Assembly (NCBI GenBank): GCA_004555655.1 | Contig: SFHJ01000020.1 | Coordinates: 1 to 53,150, forward strand | DNA length: 53,150 nt | Source of the DNA: Clostridiales bacterium | GTDB lineage: Bacteria > Bacillota > Clostridia > Oscillospirales > Oscillospiraceae | Reading direction: 5' to 3' | In this document: one piece after another, positions 29,804 through 38,165 of the stretch | How the letters are laid out: every line of letters begins with the position of its first letter | Position numbering within the stretch: position 1 is the stretch's first letter | The notes under the pieces: model-generated | The model's input: the letters and a program-made list of their open reading frames with translations, nothing else | Databases searched by the model: none | What the model was told of the DNA's origin: nothing | Made by a program: the position numbers and the translations under genes

Positions 29804-31723
29804 TTATTCCGCCTCTTCCTCGGCGGCCTCGTCGGCAGCGCCGGTCAGCAGCGCGCGGATAGACAGCGAGATCCGCTTGTGCTCCTGATCGATGTCAATG
29901 ATCTTGGCGTCCACTTCCTGACCCTCAGACAGCACGTCCTCGGGCTTGCCGATGCGGCGATCGGCGATCTGGGAGATGTGGATGAGGCCGTCAACGCCGG
30001 GGATGATCTCAGCGAAAGCGCCGAAGGTCATCAGCTTGACGATCTTGACCTTGGCAACGTCGCCGACCTGGAACTGCTTGTTGAAGATGGTCCAGGGGTT
30101 GGTCTCCTCGGTCTTGTAACCCAGAGAGATCTTCTTCTTTTCCGGATCGAGCGCGATGACAAACACGTCGATCTCGTCGCCAACCTTGACGACCTCGGCC
30201 GGGTTCTTCACACGGTTCCAGCTCAGCTCGGAGACATGCACCATTCCATCAACGCCGCCGATATCGACGAACGCGCCGTAGGACGTCAGAGACTTGACGG
30301 TGCCATGATACTGCTTGCCAACCTCGATCTCGCTCCAGATCTTCTCCTGAGCGGCCTTGCGCTGCTCGGCAGCAACGGAGCGGATGGAACCGACCACGCG
30401 GCGGCGGGCACGGTTGACCTCGGTGATGCGCAGCTGAACGGGCTTCTTGACCAGCTCAGCCAGATCGCCGCCCTTGGGTACACCGGACTGCGAAGCGGGA
30501 ACGAAGACGCGGATGCCCTTGACATTGACGACGATACCGCCCTTGTTTTCTTCGGTCACAACGCCCTCAACGACCTGCTTGCTCTCAACGGCAGCCTCGA
30601 CCTCTTCCCATGCCTTACCGGCCTCAAGACGCTTCTTGGACAGACGGACAACGCCCTCACCGTCGTTGACATGCACGACAACAGCCTCAATCTCGTCGCC
30701 GACCTTGACAACGTCCTCAACCTTGACGGACGGATCAGCGGTGAAGTCCTCTACCGGGATGTACGCGGTGTGCTTGGTACCCAGATCAACTTCGATCTCA
30801 GTCGTACCAACGGCCATAACGGTACCGGTGACCTTGTCTCCATTATTCAAAGTTTTGAGGGACTGCTCGAGAAGCTCGGCAAAATTCTCCTCCTGTGCAG
30901 TTTCAACTTTCAGTTCTTCGCTCATTTTGTTGTTTGCCGTGATCCCTACAGTTTTTGCGCCGGAAAACAGGCTCATGTCCAATTCGTCGGCATGATCGAC
31001 CAGTGATACTGTTTCGCAGTACTGTCTGCAGATCATTGCAAGACGCCCCGTATTGGAGCTTCTCGCGTCCCCGACAACGACCATCGCATCACATCTTTGG
31101 GAAAGAAGGCCCGCTTCCTCCTGCCGCATTTCCGTAGCTTTGCATATTGTATCAAAGATTTCGCAATTTGTACACACTTTTTTTGCGATTTCGCAGCAAC
31201 TTTTCCACAAATTCTGCGTGCTGGTCGTCTGGCAGACCATGCGAAGCGGGAGATTTGCCCGCTCCGGCGCTTCCAGCAGCCAGTTTTCCAGCTCCTGCGG
31301 CGTTTCAAAGACCACAGGCTCCGTACACCAGCCGGCAATGGCCTGCACCTCGGGGTGCGAACGCGTGCCGATGATGATGGGTCTTTGCCCGGTCCCGGTG
31401 CAGGCAGAAATGATATGATGGATTTTTTTTACAAACGGGCATGTCGCGTCGACGATCTCACAGCCCGTCTGCTGCAGCTGTTCATACACCGCGCGCGTGA
31501 CGCCGTGCGAGCGGATGACGACCGTGTCTCCGGGGCCTGCCTCGTCTAGCCGTGCAATCTCGCGCACGCCGCTTTCAGCGAAGCGGTTGATGACATGGCG
31601 GTTGTGGATGATGGGGCCAAGCGTTGCCACGCGCCTGCCTTCATGCACCGCCTGTTCGACAAGCGAGACCGCCCGGTCAACCCCGAAGCAGAACCCCGCC
31701 GTTTTCGCCAATATGGTCTGCAT
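29804..31723 (-). CDS. ispH: IspH fused to four S1 RNA-binding domains
   Basis: This 639-residue protein joins 4-hydroxy-3-methylbut-2-enyl diphosphate reductase, the last MEP-pathway enzyme, to a ribosomal S1-like part. Such fusions are known in Clostridia. The [4Fe-4S] cysteines Cys12, Cys95 and Cys194 are present, as are H73, H123-x-E125 and the S-S-N phosphate motif (222-224). Four S1 domains span about 290-625, followed by an acidic tail. The usual IspH end (TAGASTP...) is missing: the sequence runs VGITANNK straight into MSEELK. The ATG at 31721-31723 follows GGCGGTGA and overlaps plsC by 47 bases. A GTG at 31732 is an alternative start. Confidence 0.93.
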   Translation of the reverse strand: MQTILAKTAGFCFGVDRAVSLVEQAVHEGRRVATLGPIIHNRHVINRFAESGVREIARLDEAGPGDTVVIRSHGVTRAVYEQLQQTGCEIVDATCPFVKKIHHIISACTGTGQRPIIIGTRSHPEVQAIAGWCTEPVVFETPQELENWLLEAPERANLPLRMVCQTTSTQNLWKSCCEIAKKVCTNCEIFDTICKATEMRQEEAGLLSQRCDAMVVVGDARSSNTGRLAMICRQYCETVSLVDHADELDMSLFSGAKTVGITANNKMSEELKVETAQEENFAELLEQSLKTLNNGDKVTGTVMAVGTTEIEVDLGTKHTAYIPVEDFTADPSVKVEDVVKVGDEIEAVVVHVNDGEGVVRLSKKRLEAGKAWEEVEAAVESKQVVEGVVTEENKGGIVVNVKGIRVFVPASQSGVPKGGDLAELVKKPVQLRITEVNRARRRVVGSIRSVAAEQRKAAQEKIWSEIEVGKQYHGTVKSLTSYGAFVDIGGVDGMVHVSELSWNRVKNPAEVVKVGDEIDVFVIALDPEKKKISLGYKTEETNPWTIFNKQFQVGDVAKVKIVKLMTFGAFAEIIPGVDGLIHISQIADRRIGKPEDVLSEGQEVDAKIIDIDQEHKRISLSIRALLTGAADEAAEEEAE

Positions 31724-32321
31724 AGCTGTCACCGCCTAACCGATAGATGATTCTGAGCAGCTCATCCGCCGAGTGCTGGAGCTCTTCCTTCGTCGCCTGC
31801 TGCGCGTCGGGCTGCAGCAAATACGGCTTGCCGAAAAACACATCGAGCGGACGAAACGGCTTTTTATTGCGCGTAATAAACACCGGCACCAGCGGGCTGC
31901 CGCTGGCCGCAGCCATGCGGATTGCGCCTGTCCTCGCGCGCACGTGCTTTTCGCCGTTGCAGCGCGTGCCCTCCGGGAAGACGAGCAGCTGTTCGCCGCT
32001 TTGCAGCGCCTCGACGCAGGCGTCGTAGGCATGCACGTCGTGCGCGCCGCGATTGACAAAGACAATGCCAAACTTCTCCATGATCCAGCCGATGACCGGC
32101 GCATGGCGCAGCTCCTGCTTGGCGATGATCCGAATAAGATCCTTTGCATTGAGCGCAACCAAAAACCAGATCGCGTCAAGCGCAGCGGAATGGTTTGCGC
32201 AGTAGATGCACCGCCCGGCAGGAATATTCTCTTTTCCACGCACACGGAACACCGGATGCGAAACAAACAGGCATACTCTTGCGATCACGAAGCATACCCG
32301 GTACCAGAACCGCCGCATCAT
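31677..32321 (-). CDS. plsC: 1-acylglycerol-3-phosphate O-acyltransferase
   Basis: This 214-residue membrane-associated enzyme acylates lysophosphatidic acid in phospholipid synthesis. The catalytic NHSAALD (H-x4-D) motif is near residue 43. The FPEGTR motif is near 117, and VPVFIT comes after it, in the family order. An N-terminal hydrophobic segment precedes the domain. Its start overlaps the cmk stop as ATGA, and its end overlaps the ispH fusion start, a cmk-plsC-ispH order common in Clostridia. Confidence 0.92.
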   Translation of the reverse strand: MMRRFWYRVCFVIARVCLFVSHPVFRVRGKENIPAGRCIYCANHSAALDAIWFLVALNAKDLIRIIAKQELRHAPVIGWIMEKFGIVFVNRGAHDVHAYDACVEALQSGEQLLVFPEGTRCNGEKHVRARTGAIRMAAASGSPLVPVFITRNKKPFRPLDVFFGKPYLLQPDAQQATKEELQHSADELLRIIYRLGGDSYADHIGENGGVLLRG

Positions 32322-32998
32322 CCGAGCTTCTCCCGGACAATACTGAGCATGGCGGCGACCGACTCGTCCACCGTCAGTGCAGACGTGTCGAGCCGGATGG
32401 CATCGGGCGCACAGCGAAGCGGCGCAATGGCGCGGTTGGTATCCTGCTCGTCGCGCTGGCGCAGTTCGCGCAGCACCTGCTCATAGCTGATTTTTTCCCC
32501 CTTGGCCTGCAGCTCCAGAAAGCGCCGCTGCGCGCGCACCGTGTCGGACGCGGTCAGGAAAAACTTCACGTCGGCGTCCGGCAGTACCACGGTGCCGATG
32601 TCCCGGCCGTCCATGACGACGTTGTGCCTGCGCGCCAGATCGCGCTGCATATCCAGCAAAAACTCGCGCACCACAGGCCGCGCCGACACACCCGAAGCGT
32701 AGACCGCCATCTGCGCCGTGCGGATCTCATCCGTCACGTCGGCACCGTTCAGAATCATGTGCTGCGCGCCGTCGGGGGCATATTCAATGCGGAGATTCAC
32801 GTCGTCGATGAGCCGCCGGATGCCGTCAGCGTCTTTCGGACCAATGCCCATGAGCCACATGTGGTAGCCCACGGTGCGGTAGATTGCGCCCGTGTCGACA
32901 TACTGGTATCCAAGCGCTTTTGCCACACGGCGGGCCATGGTGCTCTTGCCCGCGCCGGCCGGGCCGTCGATGGCGATGGAATGCACATTCTGCTTCAT
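32318..32998 (-). CDS. cmk: Cytidylate kinase
   Basis: This 226-residue P-loop kinase phosphorylates CMP and dCMP. It starts with AIDGPAGAGKSTMAR and continues with YVDTGAIYRTV. VVMDGRDIGTVVLPDADVKFFLTA is the core family motif (key part DGRDIGTVVLPDA). The conserved RR-x-E segment (RAQRRFLEL) follows. Length is standard. The start and stop overlap both neighbours by four bases (ATGA), so translation is coupled through HI0933-cmk-plsC. Confidence 0.95.
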   Translation of the reverse strand: MKQNVHSIAIDGPAGAGKSTMARRVAKALGYQYVDTGAIYRTVGYHMWLMGIGPKDADGIRRLIDDVNLRIEYAPDGAQHMILNGADVTDEIRTAQMAVYASGVSARPVVREFLLDMQRDLARRHNVVMDGRDIGTVVLPDADVKFFLTASDTVRAQRRFLELQAKGEKISYEQVLRELRQRDEQDTNRAIAPLRCAPDAIRLDTSALTVDESVAAMLSIVREKLG

Positions 32999-34257
32999 AC
33001 GTTTCCTCCAGTCGCGGTTTTCTCATATTCTGCCGCGGCGCACCCAGCGGCAAAACCGGTCGCCCAGGCAATCTGCAGATTAAATCCGCCCGTATACGCA
33101 TCCACGTCCAGAATCTCCCCTGCGAAAAACACGCCCGCAGCCTTTTTCGACTGCATCGTTTTGGGATCGACCTCGGAGACCTTTACGCCGCCGGTGGTGA
33201 CGATGGCCTCCTCCACCGGGGCCTTACAGGCGATGGGGACGGTAAAATGCTTGATGATTTCGAGCAGCTGCCTGCGCTGCTGGCGCGTGACAGCGTTGAC
33301 CTTCTGCGCCGGGTCCACGCCCGAGCGCCGCACAACCACAGGAATGATCGAGCGCGGCAGCAGCTCGGATAAACTGTTGGCAAAATCCCGGTTCTGATTC
33401 TTTTCAAAATCGCGCACAATGCGCGCATCCAAAGTCTGCTCATCCAGCGCGGGCTTGAGGTCGATCTCGGCTGCATACCCTTCTTCGCCGCGCGCCATGT
33501 GCGCGCTGGCAGAGAGCACCAGCGGCCCGGACAGGCCGAAATGTGTGAAGAGCAGCTCGCCGAAATCCTCGAACACGGTCTTCCCCTTCGCGTTTTTCAG
33601 CTTCAAAGACACGTTGCGCAGCGACAATCCCTGCATCTGCGCGCAGTCATGTCCGCGCTCGACCAGCGGCACCAGCGAGCCCTCGGGCTCTATGAGCGTG
33701 TGTCCAATGGCGCGGGCCAGCGCATAGCCGTCGCCGGTCGAGCCGGTGAGCGGATACGAGCAGCCGCCCGTGGCTACGATTACGCAGTCGGCGGGATACT
33801 CCGTCTTCTCACCGCGCACGGCGTAAAACACGCCGCCGCGGAGCAGCAGCTCTTTCGCCGTATCCTGCACCACGCGTACACGCAGCTCGTGCAGGCGCTT
33901 TTTGAAACAGTCAATGATGCTGGCGGAGCGGTCTGACACCGGGAAGACCCGGTTTCCGCGCTCGGTCTTGAGCGCACAGCCGTTTTGCTCAAAGAACGTC
34001 ATCACGTCCTGCGGCTGGCAGGCGCTGAGCGCGCTGAACAGGAACCGGGCATTTGTCGGCACATTTTTGCGCACTTCCTCGGCAGAGCAGTTGTTCGTCA
34101 CATTGCAGCGGCCCTTGCCGGTAATGTAGAGCTTTTTGCCCAGCCGGTCGTTTTTTTCCAGGATCGTCACATGCGCGCCGCGCCCGGCTGCTGCGATGGC
34201 CGCGTACATCCCGGCTGCACCGCCGCCGACAATCAGAACGTTATTCCACGCGCTCAT
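32995..34257 (-). CDS. HI0933-like NAD(P)/FAD-dependent oxidoreductase
   Basis: This protein of about 420 residues opens with the Rossmann FAD motif VLIVGGGAAGMYAAIAAAGRG (core GGGAAG). It then has GRCNVTNNCS, GGCSYPLTGSTGDGYALA-type residues (core SYPLTGSTGDG) and ends GGFNLQIAWATGFAAG, all typical of the HI0933/YhiN/BaiN family. The physiological substrate is unknown; the bile-acid enzyme BaiN belongs to this family but that does not define function here. Two ATGs are possible: 34255-34257 (GGAGG at 12 bases) or 34264-34266 (GGAGG at 3 bases). Both lie inside the RpiR gene's 3' end. Confidence 0.88.
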   Translation of the reverse strand: MSAWNNVLIVGGGAAGMYAAIAAAGRGAHVTILEKNDRLGKKLYITGKGRCNVTNNCSAEEVRKNVPTNARFLFSALSACQPQDVMTFFEQNGCALKTERGNRVFPVSDRSASIIDCFKKRLHELRVRVVQDTAKELLLRGGVFYAVRGEKTEYPADCVIVATGGCSYPLTGSTGDGYALARAIGHTLIEPEGSLVPLVERGHDCAQMQGLSLRNVSLKLKNAKGKTVFEDFGELLFTHFGLSGPLVLSASAHMARGEEGYAAEIDLKPALDEQTLDARIVRDFEKNQNRDFANSLSELLPRSIIPVVVRRSGVDPAQKVNAVTRQQRRQLLEIIKHFTVPIACKAPVEEAIVTTGGVKVSEVDPKTMQSKKAAGVFFAGEILDVDAYTGGFNLQIAWATGFAAGCAAAEYEKTATGGNV

Positions 34258-35101
34258 AGACTTCATAGTCCTCCCAGATGCGCTCGAGATCTTCAAACGT
34301 CTTTGTCAGCTGCTTTTCCTGCCGCCTGCCCACAGAGACAATCAGCGCGTTCACCACGCTCATCGGTGCGACCAGCGAGTCGACGACGGACACCATGTCG
34401 CTCTTGGCCAGCAGCACATGGTCGGCCACCAGCCCCGCCGGCGCATCGCGTTTATCCGTGATGGCGATGACCGCCGCTCCCGACGCGTGCGCATACTGCA
34501 TGAGCTTGACGGTGCTGCTGGAGTAGCGCGGCAGGCTGATGCCGATGACCACGTCACCCTTTGCCACGTGCAGCATCTGCTCAAACATCTCGCTCGTGGC
34601 CGCGGGACTCACGAGGCAGACGTTCTGAAAAATATTGCGGAAATAGAAATTGAGGAAGCTGGCGATCGCCGCTGATGAGCGCACGCCGACAATGTAGATG
34701 CGCTTGGCCTGCAAAATCGCCTCCACGCTCGCGGCCATTTCGCGCCGGTCAAGCGACTCGCTCGTCATGCGGATGGCGTCGATATCCGACTGCAGCACCG
34801 TCGCCACCACGTCCTGGTTGCCGATGCGGTCGTTGGCGACCTCGATGCGCTGCACACTCGTGAGCTTGTTGCGCACCAGCTCCTGCAGCGTCTTCTGCAT
34901 GCTGGGGTAGCCGTCGAAGCCCAGCTCCACGGCGAAGCGCACCACGGTCGATTCCGAGACGCTCACGGTTTTGCCCAGCTTACTGGCCGTCATGAACGCA
35001 GCCTTGTCATAGGATTCCAGAATATAGTTTGCAATCAGCTTCTGCCCCTTGGAAAAGGTGTGGATCTGATTTTGTATTGTCGATAAGATATCGGCAGGCA
35101 T
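34241..35101 (-). CDS. MurR/RpiR-family transcriptional regulator
   Basis: This 286-residue protein has an N-terminal RpiR helix-turn-helix (about 1-77, with VSESTVVRFAVELGFDGYP as the recognition region, core STVVRFAVELG). A C-terminal SIS sugar-phosphate-binding domain (about 120-255) contains IYIVGVRSSAAIA and VVIGISLPRYSS. Such proteins sense phosphosugars, but no sugar operon is adjacent; the genes downstream are HI0933-like, cmk, plsC and ispH. I chose the ATG at 35099-35101, preceded by GGAGGG at seven bases. A promoter and hairpin precede it, described separately. Confidence 0.9.
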   Translation of the reverse strand: MPADILSTIQNQIHTFSKGQKLIANYILESYDKAAFMTASKLGKTVSVSESTVVRFAVELGFDGYPSMQKTLQELVRNKLTSVQRIEVANDRIGNQDVVATVLQSDIDAIRMTSESLDRREMAASVEAILQAKRIYIVGVRSSAAIASFLNFYFRNIFQNVCLVSPAATSEMFEQMLHVAKGDVVIGISLPRYSSSTVKLMQYAHASGAAVIAITDKRDAPAGLVADHVLLAKSDMVSVVDSLVAPMSVVNALIVSVGRRQEKQLTKTFEDLERIWEDYEVYERVE

Positions 35102-35141
35102 CGGTATTCCCTCCAAAATTTACGCCGTGCGCCCAGCACTG

Positions 35142-35169
35142 AAAAAAGCCCGCGTCGGATGACGCGGGC
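35142..35169 (-). terminator. Terminator or attenuator between rluB and the RpiR gene
   Basis: A perfect 9-bp stem (GCCCGCGTC with GACGCGGGC, loop GGAT) is followed on the minus strand by TTTTTT. It would end the rluB transcript. Because a good promoter lies upstream of it (35246-35274), it is also within the leader of the RpiR transcript. Confidence 0.85.
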
Positions 35170-35245
35170 AGAACAGCAAATAAAAATTCTCTTCCCGGCA
35201 GCGCACAGCGCTGCGCTGCACTGCGGCGGCGTTTCTTCCAGTACT

Positions 35246-35274
35246 ATGATACAATTTCCGCCGCAGATTTGCAA
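35246..35274 (-). promoter_or_regulatory. Promoter in front of the RpiR-cmk-ispH operon
   Basis: On the minus strand TTGCAA (35274-35269) and TATCAT (35251-35246) are separated by 17 bases. The predicted start near 35239 gives a leader of about 138 bases that includes the T6 hairpin. Confidence 0.65.
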
Positions 35275-35292
35275 GTAAAATTGCAAAAAACT

Positions 35293-35997
35293 TTATACGC
35301 CGAGCAGTTCCAGTTCCAGCGCCGTAAGCGGCCGCCACTTGCCCACGGCGAGCTGCCCCAGACAGAGCTTTCCCTCGCGGATGCGGCGCAGGCGCGTCAC
35401 CGTGACGTCTGCCTGCTCACAGAGTCTGCGGATCTGCCGGTTGCGGCCCTCATGGAGGACGATGCGTATGAGCGCGATCTTGTCCTCAGCCCTGACAAGG
35501 CGCACCTCGGCAGGCGTGGTTTTGCGGCCGTCAATTTCAATGGGCCTGCGGAGCTTCTCCTCACACCCGGCGTAGTAGCCGCTCAGCCAGACAAGGTACT
35601 CCTTCTCCACGGCCGCCGACGGGTGCATGAGCCTGTTGGCAAGCGCGCCGTCGTTCGTCATAAGCAGCAAGCCCTCGGAATTGAGATCGAGTCTTCCCAC
35701 CGGATAGACCCGCGCGCCGCAGTCCGACACAAGCTCAGCCACGGTTTTGCGCCCTTTTTCATCCTGCAGCGTGGTCACATAGCCGCGCGGCTTGTTGAGC
35801 ATCAGATACACGCGCTCCGGCTCGCGGCGCAGCCGCACGCCGTCGACCTCAATGACGTCCTCCGCCTCATCGGCAGTGTCGCCTGGCATGGCGGTATTAC
35901 CGTTCACGCGCACGCGGCGCGCGGCGATCAGCTCCTCCGCCTTTCGCCGTGAGGCCAGCCCATAACGGGCAATGATCTTCTGCAGGCGCTCTTCCAT
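35293..35997 (-). CDS. rluB: RluB-type pseudouridine synthase
   Basis: This 234-residue enzyme makes pseudouridine in 23S rRNA. An S4 RNA-binding domain occupies about 1-60 (ERLQKIIARYGLASRRKAEELI, core GLASRRKAEELI). The catalytic domain has NKPRGYVTT and VGRLDLNSEGLLL, whose Asp is the nucleophile. The C-terminal HEGRNRQIRRLCE motif is typical of the RsuA/RluB group. The start is ATG 35995-35997 with GGAGG; a frame to 36060 overlaps dacF. It ends the dacF-side operon, and a terminator follows about 120 bases on. Confidence 0.93.
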   Translation of the reverse strand: MEERLQKIIARYGLASRRKAEELIAARRVRVNGNTAMPGDTADEAEDVIEVDGVRLRREPERVYLMLNKPRGYVTTLQDEKGRKTVAELVSDCGARVYPVGRLDLNSEGLLLMTNDGALANRLMHPSAAVEKEYLVWLSGYYAGCEEKLRRPIEIDGRKTTPAEVRLVRAEDKIALIRIVLHEGRNRQIRRLCEQADVTVTRLRRIREGKLCLGQLAVGKWRPLTALELELLGV

Positions 35998-36017
35998 GTT
36001 ATCCTCCAAACAGCCGC

Positions 36018-37100
36018 TCACATACCGGCCTTCTCTTTCTCCCGTGCCGCGACGCCGCACACATAATCGACCGGCACGCAGGCGACGCTCCCGCCATCTA
36101 CCAACAGCTCCAGCGTCCCGGCTTGCCCGGCCGCGACAGGCGCGCGCACGATGGCAGGCACGTGCAATCGCAGCTGCGCGCGCTCACCAGGCAGAAGCGG
36201 ATAGCAAAGCGCCTCGCGCACCACAAGCGCAGCCGACGGCGCTTCACCGCCCGCCACGCATACGCTCCCCACAATCTGGCTTGCATCGGCAAACGTCCTG
36301 CGCGCATACTGCGAAAACCCGTAGTCCAGCAGCCGTACATGGTCGCGCCAGTCATCGGGGTCGTTGAGCGTCACGGCGATGAGCGTCCTGCCGTCGCGCT
36401 CGGCAGCGCTCACGAGGATACGACCTGCCTTTTTCGTGTAGCCGGTCTTGACGCCAATCGCGCCGTCATAGCGCCACAGAAGCTTATTGTGGTTCGTCAG
36501 GCAGCGGTTTGCCGCCGTGACCGTTTTTGTTGAGACTACCGTGCGGAACGTCCCGTTTTGCAGCGCTGCGCGCGTCAAAACGGCCAGATCCCGCGCGGTG
36601 GCGTAGTTTTCCTCGCTGTCGAGGCCGTGCGGGTTGGCAAAGTGCGTGCTGCGCAGCCCAAGCTTCGCCGCGCGTGCATTCATCTGCACGGCAAAGGCCT
36701 CTGCGCTGCCCGCAATCCGGATTGCCAGCGCCAGCGCCGCGTCGTTGCCGGAGCGCAGCATCATCCCATACAAAAGGGCGCGCAGCGTCACCGTCTCGCC
36801 CGCTTTTAAATACATGGACGAACCCTCCACGCCCACGGCCTGCGCCGGGACGCTGAATTCATCGTCCAGATGGCCGTATTCGCACACGAGCAGCCCTGTC
36901 ATGATTTTGGTCGTGCTGGCGATGAGGCTCTTCTCATCCGCATTCTTCTCATACAGCACGCGCCCGCTCTGCGCGTCCAGCAGCACGGCGCATTTTGCCG
37001 AGAGCGAAGGCGCATCCGCAGCGCGCACAGGCGCCGCGGATGGCAGCAGCAGCGCGGCAAGCAGCGCTGCCGCGCAGATTCGCAGTTTTTTCAATTCCAT
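36018..37100 (-). CDS. dacF: D-alanyl-D-alanine carboxypeptidase (DacF-like)
   Basis: This 360-residue penicillin-binding protein (S11 family) trims the terminal D-Ala of peptidoglycan stem peptides. A signal peptide (1-28, ending APVRA) precedes the domain. The active-site motifs are S62-TTK, SGN (117-119) and KTG (218-220). A C-terminal beta-rich PBP5_C-like domain follows (~270-350). No C-terminal amphipathic anchor helix is clear. In this block, with gerW and DUF2953, it matches the sporulation-linked DacF of Clostridia. The ATG at 37098-37100 has no strong binding site, and a GTG lies nine bases upstream. Confidence 0.93.
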   Translation of the reverse strand: MELKKLRICAAALLAALLLPSAAPVRAADAPSLSAKCAVLLDAQSGRVLYEKNADEKSLIASTTKIMTGLLVCEYGHLDDEFSVPAQAVGVEGSSMYLKAGETVTLRALLYGMMLRSGNDAALALAIRIAGSAEAFAVQMNARAAKLGLRSTHFANPHGLDSEENYATARDLAVLTRAALQNGTFRTVVSTKTVTAANRCLTNHNKLLWRYDGAIGVKTGYTKKAGRILVSAAERDGRTLIAVTLNDPDDWRDHVRLLDYGFSQYARRTFADASQIVGSVCVAGGEAPSAALVVREALCYPLLPGERAQLRLHVPAIVRAPVAAGQAGTLELLVDGGSVACVPVDYVCGVAAREKEKAGM

Positions 37101-37141
37101 CACCCGCACTATTGTTTGCAGCGGGTGCGGGCTGTTATGCG

Positions 37142-37546
37142 TCAGGCCTCAAAATCTTCCTTCTCCGCCTTGCGCGACTCCACAAAGCTCTGGAGCTTGT
37201 CAATGAGGTCGGGCAGCTGCTCGATCAGCCGGTCGACAGACGTGGACGCGGGCTCAGCCACGGGCAGCATCCGCACGTTTTCGCCGCGCACGACGAGAAA
37301 CGCCACCGGCGTAATGGTCACGCCGGCGCCTGCGCCGCCGCCGAAGGCGTTGTCACGGTTTGCCGGGTAGTTCTTCGTGGCAAAGTCGCTGCCGCCGCCG
37401 CCGTAGCCGATGGAGACCTTGGTCACGGGAATGATAGTCACGCCGCCTTCCGTTACAATCGGATCGCCGATCACGGTATTGACGTCGACCATCTCGCGAA
37501 TTTTGCTCATGGACGCGCTCATCATTTCAGACAGAGGATGGTTCAT
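37142..37546 (-). CDS. ytfJ: GerW family sporulation protein (YtfJ)
   Basis: This 134-residue protein has the GerW/YtfJ signature. VIGDPIVTEGGVTIIPVTKVS comes first (core GDPIVTEGGVTIIPV), then a glycine-rich GYGGGGSDF, and AFGGGAGAGVTITPVAFLVV (core GGGAGAGVTITPVAF). In Bacillus YtfJ is made in the forespore and affects germination. Its presence suggests a spore-forming ancestry. I chose ATG 37544-37546 after AAGGCGGTG. The start lies inside the DUF2953 gene's end. Confidence 0.92.
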   Translation of the reverse strand: MNHPLSEMMSASMSKIREMVDVNTVIGDPIVTEGGVTIIPVTKVSIGYGGGGSDFATKNYPANRDNAFGGGAGAGVTITPVAFLVVRGENVRMLPVAEPASTSVDRLIEQLPDLIDKLQSFVESRKAEKEDFEA

Positions 37547-38165
37547 TCTTAGCACCGCCTTTTTTATTGTTTGCCAAAAGTTTCAAAAATTTCACACCGG
37601 CGCGCAGCGCAAGTGAAAGCGCCCGCCCAATGGTGATGGTCATAACCAGCCGCGCTTTCACCGCCATGCCCGCCTGCTCATAGCAGAGCTCCGGGCAAAT
37701 ATCGCGCGATCGGATGACAAAAAGCCTGTCAAGCATCGGCGTAAGCGCACCGATGGTGGCCCAGGCTCTGCCATAGTTTATCGCAGCTTTGGCAGCGTCG
37801 CCGCCGAACGTTACGTGCAGTATCAGTTTTTCCACGCGCAGCTTGCGCTTGAAATCGCCCAACACGTCGCAGCCGAGCTGCACGAGCGAAAAAATGCCGT
37901 CCAGCCCGCTGGGGATGACCGAAGACTTTTTCTTTTCCTCCGGCGCCTTTGCAGCCTTTTTTTGCGCTTCTTCTTTTTTCTCCTTTTTGGGTTTCTTTTT
38001 CTGTTTCTGCGGCCGGGGCAGCAGCGTCACGCGGACAAGCCATACCTTGAGCTTTACAAAACAGCCCTCAGGGCTGTAGCCGGCGTCCACACCGACCGGG
38101 ATACAGCCGATCAGAAGCAGCACCAAAACCACCGCAAGCAGCGTCATCCACCACGTCCACATCAT
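37527..38165 (-). CDS. DUF2953 membrane-anchored protein
   Basis: This 212-residue protein has one N-terminal membrane helix (about 5-25), a Lys/Glu/Ala-rich linker at ~52-85, and a DUF2953 domain with GGDAAKAAINYGRAWATIGALTP (core AINYGRAWATIGAL). Its function is unknown. It is regularly found next to gerW and scpB in Clostridia and may be part of sporulation or envelope physiology. The start overlaps the scpB stop, and a second ATG follows directly. Confidence 0.85.
   Translation of the reverse strand: MMWTWWMTLLAVVLVLLLIGCIPVGVDAGYSPEGCFVKLKVWLVRVTLLPRPQKQKKKPKKEKKEEAQKKAAKAPEEKKKSSVIPSGLDGIFSLVQLGCDVLGDFKRKLRVEKLILHVTFGGDAAKAAINYGRAWATIGALTPMLDRLFVIRSRDICPELCYEQAGMAVKARLVMTITIGRALSLALRAGVKFLKLLANNKKGGAKNEPSSV

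Noticed and set aside
31677..31732. GTG at 31730-31732 as the ispH start
   Set aside because: The ATG nine bases on has a better-spaced binding site and gives the normal IspH N-terminus; the GTG remains possible.
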